DNA of 64,000 bases from Vigna angularis (Eukaryota; Streptophyta; Magnoliopsida; Fabales; Fabaceae): the NCBI RefSeq assembly GCF_016808095.1, contig NC_068971.1, positions 4,910,501-4,974,500 of the forward strand. The letters are read 5' to 3'. This document shows, in pieces, positions 49,283 to 59,898 of the stretch. The notes below the pieces were generated by a model, which worked only from the letters and a program-made list of their open reading frames with translations, made no database searches and had not been told where the DNA came from. Made by a program: the position numbers and the translations under genes. Positions within the stretch are counted from its first letter, which is position 1, and every line of letters starts with the position of its first letter.

Positions 49283-50350
49283 TTGGTTGTGTTTCGGTAT
49301 AATAGTTGAGGCCAAGATATGAACCGGATGAGTCACGTCCTTTCCTCCTAGAATGTTGTTATCTTCACGTCTTCTTCCTGTTCAGAATACTCCAGAGAGA
49401 ATGGGGTGGGTACCTGTGAAGGCACTCCGACGCCCAAGTCAGAAAAAAGAGAATCGTAGAACTCTTTCAGTTCAATAATAGAAGAAAATAATAATTTTCT
49501 CTTTCTAATTCAGAAAAACGTATCTTTTTTCCTTATGGTTTTTCATATTTAACCTAACAATAAAATAATCCGTTTACCTAAAAATCCGGTTGGTTGGAGA
49601 ACCTAACCATCTGGAAAACACAACCGTTATGTCGTGCTTGATACTGGGTCAGTTGATTCCGTGATTTGCGACATTATGGCCAGATATTTCTAACCGCTTA
49701 TTTATTGGGATTAATATGTCAATTTTGACTAAAATTGACCGAACGTCATCCCTCTGACTTTTGACTGGATTGTCATGACTTCGTGGGCTAACGCCAACCG
49801 TTTTAGTTCAATCAACAGACGATCGCTAGAAGACGATCGCTAAATGATTGATGTCAAGCATATGATATTCCTGAACGATCATTCTACCTAATGGGTGGAC
49901 GATCGTTCGGGAATGGTCATAAGACAGCTCGCTATTGTGTGCTTATTTATCTTTAGTGGTCGTCTGGGTTGCCAATCGATTGACTCAGATACCATACCAT
50001 ACATAATGCCCCCCAAGTCCGAGTAAACGAGCGCGGTTTAAGCATGCGAGTTTACTGTAGGACGTTGAATGTACAATTATTGGGTAAGTGCGACGCACCA
50101 TTTTGGCGAAAGGCTTTAGGGTTTCCCGCTTTTGGGGTATACGTAAAGACATGAAAATAGAACCGTTGGATTAAGTTGATCCTACGGCGCGTGGCGCTCT
50201 GCCGCCCTTGGCTTCTTTAACACGAAAGGGAATGTGAAAAGGTGTGTTACTTTTACCGAAATCAAAAAGCATCTTCTTCCCTCCGGTGACGATTCTCCTG
50301 CTTTGTTGCAAATTGATTCTGCTTCCATACGAACCCACCAGGTAAATCTT
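49283..50350 (-). mobile_element. Gypsy LTR region, minus-strand orientation
   Basis: On the minus strand, 49445-49405 reads TGACTTGGGCGTCGGAGTGC followed by CTTCACAGGTACCC, the characteristic leader of plant Ty3/gypsy (Tat-type) LTRs. G+C content rises sharply from ~49300. Boundaries are not fixed and the second LTR was not found in the window. Confidence 0.6.
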
Positions 50351-50387
50351 TAATCCTTTCTTCGTTCTAGTGTGTTTATTGCCGATA

Positions 50388-52357
50388 ATGGAAGAAAAGG
50401 GGCAGAATGCCCGGGTTGATACACTGGGATCGTCGTCGATGGCGGAGCGTCATGAAATCACCACCATTCTTAGCGGTGAAAGTGCTTTCTTGTACGGAAA
50501 CATGTTGAGTGAAGGTCCAGAAGATTGCGTTGAGCCCACGACTAGTGGTGGTGACTACGATTGGGCTTCGCGGGAAGCAGATTGGGTAGAAAATAGAGTA
50601 GTGTTAGCAGATTGGGTAGAAAATAGTTGTATCTTGAGAACCCTAGGTTATAGCTCTTGCGTCAAGTTGGTGGCCTGTCGTGAGAATGAGAGAGTTTTTC
50701 ATGGAAGAGAGAACGCCACCAACGATTTTTTCAACTGCTATGCCCCACCGTTTTATGACCTGTTTGTGAGATTTCCATTGACAAATTTTCAAATGGAAGT
50801 GTTAAGAACCCTAAACGTTGCACCTACCCAACTGCATCCCAATAGTTGGGGCTATATGCAGGCATTCGTTGTCATTTGTCAAGCCTTGGCTATTAGGCCT
50901 ACTGTGGCGTTGTTTTTGCGTTTCTTTAGATGTCGCCCGGTTGCTGAGAAGAGTTGGGTGTCTTTAATTTCTAAGCCGGGTGATGCCCTCCTAGAGCTTT
51001 ATTCGCAGTCGTACAGGGGCTTTAAAGACAAATTCTTTAAATGTCGATTCACGACTCAGGGCGGACGTACTTTTTTGATGAAGATGGGAGTCTGAAGTTT
51101 CCTCTGTACTGGACGCAGGATCCATTGAGATTCACCTCGTGGGCTGAGGATAAGATGACGATCGAAGAATTAGAGGTTCTGAATGTGTTGACGGCATTGC
51201 CACGCCCCTTTTCTTCCCGTCAGCTCATAAATTGTCTCGAGCATGATGATTTCGACTCGAGGGTATTCGGTATGTTCCTCTTATTGTTATTTTTGTATAT
51301 TACTGAATTGTTGCTGACCGTGTTGGAGGGCCTTGTATTTGGCAGAGGTAATGGGGAGAAAAGGATCAGTTCGCAATTGGTTCCAAGCCATCGATACTGG
51401 CAAGGCCGGTGCTGGACGTCCAGGCCCATCTTCTAAACCCACTCAAGCCCTTCCGCCATCTCCGAGCGTGCGGGCGACTTCTCCTGACGAAGTAGTGGTC
51501 GTTGAGGAGCAGCCATTGGTAAGGAAACGGAGAGGAAAAACGGTCGACACCACTGGCGCAGCGTCAAAGAAGATGAAGGAGACTGTAGAGGAGACAGATC
51601 GTCCTCTTCCGAACGGCGTATGGGATCCCTCCTTCAATCTGAGCCATAAAATCGATTTCAACTTGGATAACTCTGAAAAGAAAGTGGTGGAGAGCATGAC
51701 GGAGCAACAAATGGCCGACGCCCTGCTAGAAATGGCGAGTTGAACAGCTATGGCTGCTTGGCACATGGCGTACGCTTCCGATAGGGGCGTATTGAGGGTT
51801 GAGTTGGAGAAGGCGCGGACGCTGGCTACGACGAGAGGCAGAAGCAGTCGGAGCGGTTAATGTATGAGGCCCAAGTGCTGTTGAATGGCGCTCGCACAGC
51901 CGGCCTGGCTCTGAAGAAAGAACGGGATGAGCTTCAGGTAAAGCGCAACCAGGTGGCGGCCGAATTGGAACAGTCAAAGAAGATTGTGGCGGCGCTGATG
52001 AAAGAGAGGGATGACCTGCGTGTTGCGGCGGTCGAGGATCGAGAGATAAGAGAAGAAATGACTGAAGCCATAGTCGTGGAGCACACTAGAGGTTTCAAGA
52101 AAGCACTGAGGCAGGTCGCGTATCTTCTCCAAGTATCTACCGAGGGAGTGGCATTTGACGTGCGGAAGGATGTATATGAGGGTCAAATGCTACCCTTAAG
52201 TGAGATTCCGGAAGACGCTTTCTTGGAGGCTGAAGACGGTGTTAATGATGAAACGGCTGCTGTTGAAGAACCCAATGAAGTGGCCGCTGCGGAGGAACCA
52301 ATTGTTGGAGCTGCTGGAGAATCCTGTGTCGGATCTCCAAACATTGTAATAGATTAG
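50388..52357 (+). pseudogene. Broken retroelement ORF, putative gypsy-type transposon domain (PF04195-like)
   Basis: The first frame starts at ATG 50388 and carries the conserved block of this family (PPFYDLFVRFPLTNFQMEVL, NSWGYMQAFVVICQAL). A frameshift in a T run near 51070 moves the homology to the next frame (FPLYWTQDPLRF, RPFSSRQLI). A GT-AG intron at 51270-51345 is likely. The third part has Lys/Arg-rich and coiled-coil segments but meets an in-frame stop at 51741-51743, and another shift occurs before 51860, where a coiled coil resumes (ALKKERDELQVKRNQVAAEL). A 30-bp direct repeat lies at 50577-50626. The ORF runs antisense to the LTR at its left. Extra antisense ORFs of this kind are known in Tat-lineage gypsy elements. 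Molecular function unknown. Confidence 0.7.
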
Positions 52358-52811
52358 ATTTTTGAATTTTGATGTGACGATGAACTTGTGTTTTGTTTGG
52401 CTAGAACTTTTGTAACGTAAGTACTGGTCATTCATGAAATATTTGTCATGACGTTGTTAGTATTGTTGTGTAAACGATAAAATTTCCTCGTTGTGGTGTG
52501 AGGTAGACGTTGATAGGGTTTATGAACGATCGTCTAGATCGAACGTGCTGGGTGTTCTAGGATGAACATCTACCAGGGGACTGAGTGTTCGAGGGAGAAC
52601 ATCTACCAGAGGGAGTGTATCCCGAATGTAACTGGGTATTCCGATTCGTCAAGGTGCGGACGCTCTCCGGTGAACTTACATCCGACTGAGTACTTGCTTT
52701 TATCTGGCTGCTCGAGGGCGACCATGTAACATGCCGAGCGAGTTTGGAAAAATTTGACCCTGGGACTCGACATGTGAGAACAATATAAATGAAGAATAAA
52801 AAAGATATTAT
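52358..52811. mobile_element. Internal retroelement spacer
   Basis: Moderately GC-rich sequence continuing from the broken ORF, with repeated GAACATCTACCAG units at ~52563 and ~52592. No reverse transcriptase or integrase. It ends where another repeat begins. Confidence 0.5.
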
Positions 52812-54112
52812 TTAGGCTTAATACCCTATTTTGTCACCAGTTTCGCTTGAAAATGTCAAATTAGTCCATCCTTTAAAAAATGCGTCAATTACGTCCTCAC
52901 TTAATAAAATTTGCATCAATGAAATCCCTTCCGTTAAATCCAAACAAACGGCGTTAATTGAGGAAGTAGAAGAAAGAGAAAAATAATTAACGATCTATGA
53001 GCCACCACTTATTCTGAATGAAAAAGAACGATAATGTCTATGAGCGTAAGTAATATATATAACACATTTACTAAACTGTTTAGGAAATCTAAAGAAGAAC
53101 TACACTTAAGCCGAACACTCACTCATACATATTTACTATTCTATCATGATCGTTATTACCGTAATTCCTTATATAAGAGAACTTAATATAGACGGACGCT
53201 CAAAGGGAAACAAAATGGTTAATACGAACTCTCGGTCAAAGTTTAACAAATTCTATGTAGTATTACAAGAAAACTCTTAGATTCTATCCCCAAAACATGA
53301 GACTCAGGTAAAACCATGCACTCCCAAGAAGAACCGAATGCTCGCTAATGACGCTCGACCATGCTAATCACCTTTGCTCAGAATACTACGGTTCAAAGAT
53401 TAAACTCTATCCCAACTCAGTTCACAGCGTATATCATACGTTCATCCACACATCCAAACCAGCAGTACAATCATATTTCATACTCATCAAATAATCACAC
53501 GTATCATGCAAGCATACAAACATTCCAGACAACAAGCTAAATTAAATTATATAAGCTTCCCTTATCTTTAAGTGTGACCGAACATTTCACAATTTGAACA
53601 GAATAGCTCACCACCAGTCTCTTAGAAGACTACAATCACGATTTACGAAACTAACCAAATGAAAGACCAGAAAGGCGTTCAGAAATTGTTAAGGAACTCA
53701 GGTAACCGAAAACTGAGTTTGCATGTACAGAAAAACCACTCGGCTGAGAGAGATGAACTTACCAGTCCAGAATCCAAAACTGATCGGTTCAAACGAACGC
53801 CCTCGACGTCAGGAGTGCTCAGACGGTGCCTGAGAGGTGATCGGAAGAAGAAATGGTTAAGATTTCTTAGAGAGCAAGAGGATATTTTAGAGAGAGGAAA
53901 GAGAAAATGGTTTCAGCAGAGTGGGGAAGAAGAAAGGCATGCAGAGAAGTGGCACGACATTTGAAATTTTGCCTTAAATACTGCCGTCGTCCAAAACGAA
54001 CGGACACTCCCTTGCAGCCACCTGCTCACCATTAACTGAGACGCTCACTCACTTCTTGGCACATGGATCCCACTACTTAGGGTTTTTGGGTGTGTTTTAA
54101 TGGGGTATGACA
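52812..54112 (-). mobile_element. LTR-like block, minus strand, preceded by a Mutator-like end
   Basis: Bases 52812-52985 look like one terminal repeat of a Mutator-type element (TAGGCTTAATACCCTATTTT) with no partner found. From there to 54112 the minus strand reads as an LTR: it opens TGTCATACCCCATTAAAACA, has TATTTAAGG at about 53973, and continues into a leader. I assign it as a solo or truncated gypsy LTR. The frame 53659-53964 within it is not a gene. Confidence 0.5.
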
Positions 54113-54149
54113 TGTAGGGACCATGACGCGGGGCAGAGGGCATTGTCTA

Positions 54150-54520
54150 GTCAAAGGCCAGTTGCACCCACCTGGAGGGGTCTTGCCCGTCTGGTTCGTG
54201 TTGCTCGAGCAAGGGCATTTCATCCCTTTACGACTGCAGTCATGGAAGAGCAAATGTCAGAAAGGGCGCTCCCAATTCTGGAAAGGTATGATGGATCGGG
54301 GGACCCGGAGGAGCACCTGAGGTCATTTGCTGACGCCATGGCAATCTATTCACCTAGTGAGAGGATTTGGTGCAGGGTTTTTTCCCTGTCGGTTAAAGGA
54401 GAGGCTTTGGAATGGTTTCACTCTCTTCGTCCTAGGACTGTTGATAATTTTGCGACTTTGAGGCGCCTATTTGAACGACAGTTCGCTTCCAGTAAGACGC
54501 AAGACCTTACCTACATGGAG
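54150..54520 (+). pseudogene. Ty3/gypsy gag fragment
   Basis: The frame reads a typical gag core: HPFTTAVMEEQM, LERYDGSGDPEEHLRSFADA, WCRVFSLSVKGEALEWFHSL and FERQFASSKTQDLTYME. Homology stops near 54520, where LTR-like DNA follows; the left side abuts the LTR-like block ending at 54112. No zinc knuckle or pol. A nested, truncated remnant. Confidence 0.85.
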
Positions 54521-54750
54521 TTTACCCTGGAATCAAACATCTATTTATAGGGTTTACAAGAATTAAACCTATTAATTGACCTCTAAATTATTATTAATGC
54601 AAACGTTAACCATCCATCAATGGCAGTTACCACATTAATTACACCTTAACTCTGTTCACCAACTGTCACACATGTCTGATTCTGTCGTTCTTCCATATAC
54701 TCTAACTCATCGACTAGCTTGACTTACCACAATAACAAAAATAATTATAA
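54521..54750 (-). mobile_element. LTR-like fragment between gag remnant and Mutator element
   Basis: On the minus strand it contains CTATAAATAGATG (about 54536-54548), a strong LTR-type TATA box, preceded by ~190 bp without coding features. The call rests on that and on its position. Confidence 0.4.
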
Positions 54751-54820
54751 TTTGGTTTTAGTCCTCGAAAACTAACGCCGTTAAAAATGTGCTGGTGTGT
54801 CTAACGTCTCTCTCCACGTG
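54751..54820 (+). repeat. Left inverted repeat of the MuDR-type element (truncated)
   Basis: 70 bp matching the reverse complement of 59727-59796 with a handful of differences. Confidence 0.85.
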
Positions 54821-55216
54821 TAATTGCTTTTTTGCTTACGTGTGTTAAGTGATCTGGGGATGGAAGTGATTCCTCTTTAATCTGGAATGAAATTGGTACT
54901 CAAAATCAGTTAAGGTTCGTGTTGGTGTTGCTGTTCTTTCTTTGGGTTTGGTTTGTGGTTCATCTACGCGTGCATTTTCGTGGTTCATGTGTTCGTTCTT
55001 TGCGTTTGGTTCGTGAAAGAAAGGGATTTCTTTGTGGTTCGTTGAAGAAGAAAGGCGATTCTCTGTGGTTCGTTGAGCAAGGTAATTTTTTAGTTTAAGT
55101 TTAATTTGTTTTCTCTGTGATTCGGTGAAGAAGAAAAGCAATTGTGTGTGTAATGGGCATTCCGTTGTGCATTGTCAGTCTAATGTGGGAAGTTTTCATT
55201 TGACCATGTAGGAAAA

Positions 55217-58081
55217 ATGGTTTTTGACGTGTGTTTGTATCATATGGGGAAGTTCATGAAGAACAAGGGTCTAGAATATGTGGGAGGAGAGATACATGTT
55301 ATTAGGGGAATTGATCCCGACATGTGGTCATACTTTGAAGCGGTGGGATTTGTTAGAGAATTCAAGTACTGTGGAGAGTTCAAACTTTGGTGGAAGGGTT
55401 CGAAACAAAAGGCAATGAACAACCTCAAACCACTGACAGATGACAGAGAAGCCATTTTGTTGGCTAACTATGCAGAGGCAAATAAGGAGGAAGTTGAAAT
55501 CTATGTTCAACATGGCCAACCCAATCAGGCAGAGGAAATTACTTTTCTTACATTAGGTGAGGAGGCAGAGGAAATAAGAGTATAGGAGATGGAGGAAGAG
55601 GTTGTTATGGATGAAGAAGATATTGGTGGGGTGGAGGGAAATGTTGAAGTACAAGACTTGCTACTAGATGACGAAGAGGAAGAGGGGAATGTTGAGGGAC
55701 AAATGGTGGAAGAGCAAGAGGAAGAGCAAGAGGAAGAGCAAGAAGAAGAGCAAGATGAAGAGCAAGATGAAGAAGAAGATGAAGAGGGCAATGTTCTTGA
55801 GGACGAAGGGGTAGAAAATGTTGATGACAGTGAAGAGGAGAGAATGGCAAATGCTGATGATGGGTTTGGGATGGACAATGTGACGGTGGAGGAAGAGAGA
55901 AGAAATATTAATCCAGTTTTGGATAGGTGGAAGAGAATGAAAAAGAAAAATAAAAGTGTTAGGAGCATATTTGAAGATAGTGAGGGGGCATTTGTCATTA
56001 ACGAAGAGGTTGGACAGCATGAGATAAATGAAGTTTATGATACAGAAGAGTTGTCCTCAAATGTAGATAGTGATGAGGATGTGAGGGAGAATAAAAGGCA
56101 CTTTCCAAAGTATAAAGCAGAAGATATGACTAGGGGATTCAATTTTAGATTGGGAATGGAGTTTAAGTGTTTGAAGGATTTTAAGAGTGCCTTACAAGAG
56201 CATAGCGTTTTGAATGGAAAAGAAGTGAAGTTTGTCAAGAATGATTTGAAGAGGGTAAGGGTAGTTTGTAAGAAGGGGTGTGGTTTTCTTATTATGGCTA
56301 GCAAGGTAGGAAGTAGCCAAACCTTTAGAGTCAAAACTCTAGTTTGGCACAAGTGTAGAAGGGGTTTTGGTAGCAAAAGTGTAAGTGTAGAATGGATTGC
56401 ACAGGTTTTGGTTGCCAGATTTGTCAATGTTGCAGGCATGACAGTGAAACAAATCATAGATGAAATACAAAAGTCATATAGTGTTGGAATAACTCATTGG
56501 AAGGCTGGAAGAGCTAAGAGAATTGCAATGGATTGTTTAGTGGGTGATGGAGAACGATAATATGGTCATCTCTATGACTATGTGGCTGAGTTATTAAGAG
56601 TCAAGGCTGGGACCTTCAAGATTAAGGTCAATCAACCCGAACCCACCTTGCCGCCAAGGTTTGGGTCATTTTACATGTGTTTGGAGGGCTATAAGGAGGG
56701 GTTTTTAGGTAGTTGCAGACCATTTATTGGGGTAGATGGTTGTCACTTGAAGACAAGTTATGGAGGTCAGTTGTTAGTTGCAGTAGGAAGAGACCCGAAT
56801 GACCAGTATTTCCCACTAGCTTTTGCTGTGGTAGAAATAGAATGCAAAGACACATGGATGTGGTTTTTGACACAGCTGCTTGATGATATTGGAGGCATAG
56901 ATTGTCAAAGGTGGATCTTTATTGTGGATCAGCAAAAGGTACATTAAAATTTTTAGTTTAGTTAGAAATTTATTTTGATTATGTAATACTTATTGGTGTA
57001 TTATGCTTGAAGGGATTAATGTTAGTTGTTGATGATATCTTGAATGGAGTGGAACACAAGTTGTGTTTACGCCATTTATACAACAATTACAAGAAAAAAT
57101 TTGGGGGAGGCCTGCTAATTAGAGACCTCATGATGGGGGCTGCGAAGGCAACATACTATAAGGAATGGGAGAAAAAAATGGGTGAGTTAAAAAATCTGAA
57201 TGTTGATGCCTTTAATTGGTTAATGGGTATACCAACTAAAAGTTGGTGTAAGCATGCTTTTAGTGCTTATCTTAGGTGTGATGTGTTGATCAATAACTTG
57301 TCAGAATCATTTAATAGTACTATTTTATTGGCAAGGGACAAACCTATAATTTCAATGATGGAATGGATTAGATCATACATAATGAGTAGGTTTGCAAGCC
57401 TTAGAGAAAAAGTAGACATGTTGCTGCCATTCATTACAAATCAGAAAACCCAGAAAATTATGTTCATCCTTATTATAAGAAACATGCCTATAGAACTTGT
57501 TATGCACCAATTATAAGTCCTATCAATGGACAACAACTTTGGCCTACATCTGACTCTCCACAACTACTACCTCCCATTTACAAAACACCTCCTGGGAGGC
57601 CAAAAAAATTAAGAAGACGAGAAGCTGATGAATATGTCAGCCATGGAAAATTGTCAAAGACCAATATTGCTATAAGATGTAGCAGTTGCAATGCATATGA
57701 ACACAATGTAAGGACATGTAAAAAGAGCCAGAAAAGCAAGGTAAATCTTCTTGGTAATGTTATTTAGAATTTCATTTATTTACAACTATGTGTTATCTAA
57801 CTATCTTACTCCTTTCATAGGACAAAAGGGGTGCTTCTACATCAACACCTGGATCTGCATCAAGAAGGGCTGCATCTACAGGAAGGGGGGCTGCATCAAT
57901 TGCAGGAAGGGGGGCATCTGCATCTGCATCACAAGCTGGAAGGAGATCAGCCAGAGATGCAGGGGCTGGGGCTGCATCAACATCAGAAGTTGAAGGATCT
58001 GCAACTATGCGTGAAGGGGGAACAAGAGCATCCTCAAGAGTGGCTGGACAAATTCTAGGGTCTCAAGCAAGTTGTAATTGA
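55217..58081 (+). pseudogene. MuDR-family transposase, decayed
   Basis: Three exons: 55217-56938, 57013-57740 and 57821-58081, with GT-AG introns. The N-terminus is a PB1-like domain typical of legume MULEs (YVGGEIHVIRGIDPDMWSYF). An acidic Glu/Asp region follows (residues ~125-200), then the MuDR DNA-binding domain (FRLGMEFKCLKDFKSALQEH), the MULE catalytic domain (IGVDGCHLKTSYGGQLLVAV, IFIVDQQK, CLRHLYNNYKKKF), a GRPKKLRR basic stretch, a CSSCNAYEHNVRTC zinc knuckle and an Arg/Gly/Ala-rich tail. Breaks: in-frame TAG at 55583-55585, in-frame TAA at 56558-56560, and a frameshift near 57450. The SWIM zinc finger that should lie between REKVDMLLPF and the NPE(N/D)YVHPYY-like block is absent, a deletion of roughly 70 codons. 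The element cannot make an intact transposase from this copy. Confidence 0.92.
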
Positions 58082-58939
58082 AGGATGTAATTTCAGACAA
58101 GTTGTAGTGGAGAAAGTATTTATTTAAAGTAGTGGCTGTAACTCTTATTTAAAGTAGACTGGCTGGACCACTTTTTTGTCTTCTAGTGAATGTAACCCTT
58201 TAATCAATATGGACCATTATTTGTACGACTTCTTTATTAATCAATATGGACCACTTTTGCAATGGATGTTATTTGAACCATTATCCAGTATTATATTTAA
58301 TTCCAATGGCCTTTATTTATGCTGTTGTCACAGATTTTGCTTTGCTTTTATTTATGATGTAACTGGTTTAGCTGGTGTAGGCTAAAGTGCTTTGCTTTTA
58401 TTTATGCTGTAACTGCTTTGCTTTGCTTTTATTCATATTGCTAAACTGGTTTATAAATGTTAGGCTCTGCTAGCTGCCTAAATTGATTTATGCAAATTTG
58501 TCATTCCAAACCACCACTTTTGGTGTTAAAGAGCAACTCATACAGTGATATTTTCATCTGGAAGCTTTTAGCCTCTGCTGGCAGTTAGTACATGTCACAT
58601 TTGGTAAAACAAAGTTGTTGAAATCATCACATTAAGATTCCAAACTCGTTTCTGCAAAATTGACATTTAAACCCCCAAATTTTGAACACTTTTTCTAATA
58701 AGTTGCAAAATTTGGTGATTTTGTGCTTGTTGTGTTTATTGCATCACATTACATCTTAAATTGGTAGTCAAAGCTTGGTTTACAAACAAGAGCACAATCT
58801 GCATTGCCATAAGCTGCTAATATGATCAATATATAACACAAATGCACATAACACAACCATCAGGGCACAATTGAACTGAACTTCCACATTTTATTCAATT
58901 TAAAACTTCAAAGTACATCCACAACACAACATTACCTAT
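58082..58939. other. Convergent 3' region inside the MuDR-type element
   Basis: Non-coding, between the two convergent ORFs. It has repeated TGCTTTGCTTTTATTTATG units around 58338-58435. No gene. Confidence 0.6.
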
Positions 58940-59447
58940 CTAATTACAATTTACCTTCAACACAAATAGAATGCAAAACATAGCTGTTAATGCCCATGAC
59001 AATACAAAAAACACCGACATCATTTTGAAATTTTTTCTCTCTTGCTCTAATTTCTTCTTCAACTTGTCCTTCTTCTTCCTTAGATCCAACACAACATTTT
59101 CAATACACACTTCAACTTCTTCACTCTTCCTTTGTAAGCTTCGTTCCATTTCGAAATCTCCTTCATCAACCCATTCAAAGAAGTTAAAGCTTGAATTACT
59201 CTGCAAATGAAAATTACAAATCACCAATACAATCTTCAACACAATAAATAAAGCTTTTATTCTCACTTATTGCCCAATTTCTACATCTATTAAATAGTCT
59301 CCCTTTGTTCTTCAATGTAGTTGCCTTCAACAACAACAATCTTTCCCCACAACCACAGTTTTTTGAAGCTAAGTGAGAGGAGCCACATGTTTGGGACATT
59401 CCAGAACCTATGCTCCTTGGTGTGCAACCTCCTCTATCACCTTTCAT
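58940..59447 (-). pseudogene. GRF-type zinc-finger, coiled-coil, membrane protein (Mutator accessory ORF)
   Basis: On the minus strand, exon 1 from ATG 59447 carries the front of a GRF zinc finger: C31-G-C33-GERLLLLKATT, then KNKGRLF and C55-RNW. A second exon from 59200 (after acceptor TTTGCAG) supplies SFNFFEWVDE, the back of the finger, then a Lys/Glu coiled coil (VVLDLRKKKDKLKKKLEQER) and a C-terminal membrane span (SVFFVLSWALTAMFCILFVL). This domain order is common in legume proteins. The best donor (A/GTGAGA at 59275) gives a 75-nt intron but shifts the frame by one; an in-frame donor at 59240 would leave a 40-nt intron, too short for plants. So the gene is probably broken or its junction differs. 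It points toward the transposase and lies wholly between the inverted repeats. Confidence 0.65.
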
Positions 59448-59726
59448 TTCCCTTCAAAAGTGATTAAGAAAGAAACTCAAGTTCGAAACCAAAACCCTTC
59501 AACAAAACCCTATATCCCCAAATCCATCCATCATTTTATTAAACCAAAACAAAGACGAAAATGAACTTACGTGGCCAACTCCACCAATGCCCAACAAAGT
59601 GATATCCAAGCTTGAACCTTCTTTCGACCTCGTCTTTGCTCAAATCCTTCAGACAACACTTTGCAATGAAACTAATAAACCAAACTTTACCAATGTTGGA
59701 TTAACTTTGCATTTTAACTGTAAGAA

Positions 59727-59898
59727 CACGTGAACAGAGACGTTAGACACATCAGCACATTTTTAACAGTGTTAGTTTTCGTGGACTAAAACCAAAGTTT
59801 CGAAAAGAATGAGGACCAAATTGTACCTTTTTTGAAAGAGGGACTAAAACCAGAAACGACCAATAGTTTAGGGACTAAAAACATATTTAACCCTTAAT
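59727..59898 (-). repeat. Right inverted repeat of the MuDR-type element
   Basis: The inner 70 bp (59727-59796) pairs with the left repeat. The outer part to ~59898 holds three GGACTAAAA/GGACCAAA-type units and the presumed terminus. Confidence 0.8.

Larger units (their letters stand above)
54751..59898 (+). mobile_element. MuDR-type Mutator element, 5.1 kb, left end truncated
   Basis: Terminal inverted repeats: 54751-54820 pairs with 59727-59796 (TTTGGTTTTAGTCC, TTAAAAATGTGCTG, GTGTCTAACGTCTCT, CACGTG). On the right the repeat continues outward to ~59898 with TTAAATATGTTTTTAGTCCC on the reversed strand, a terminus familiar from legume Mutator elements. That outer ~100 bp is missing on the left, where LTR-like DNA abuts. 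Inside are a decayed MuDR transposase (plus strand) and a convergent GRF-zinc-finger ORF (minus strand). No TSD can be determined. Confidence 0.85.

Noticed and set aside
52812..52985. Mutator-like end, considered as the missing left TIR of the 54751-59898 element
   Set aside because: Its sequence does not match the right TIR of that element.
53659..53964. 101-codon plus-strand frame
   Set aside because: Lies antisense within an LTR-like block; charged, repetitive and without a known domain.
55525..56457. Several minus-strand frames rich in Ser, Leu or Cys
   Set aside because: Antisense shadows of the acidic region and DNA-binding domain of the transposase.
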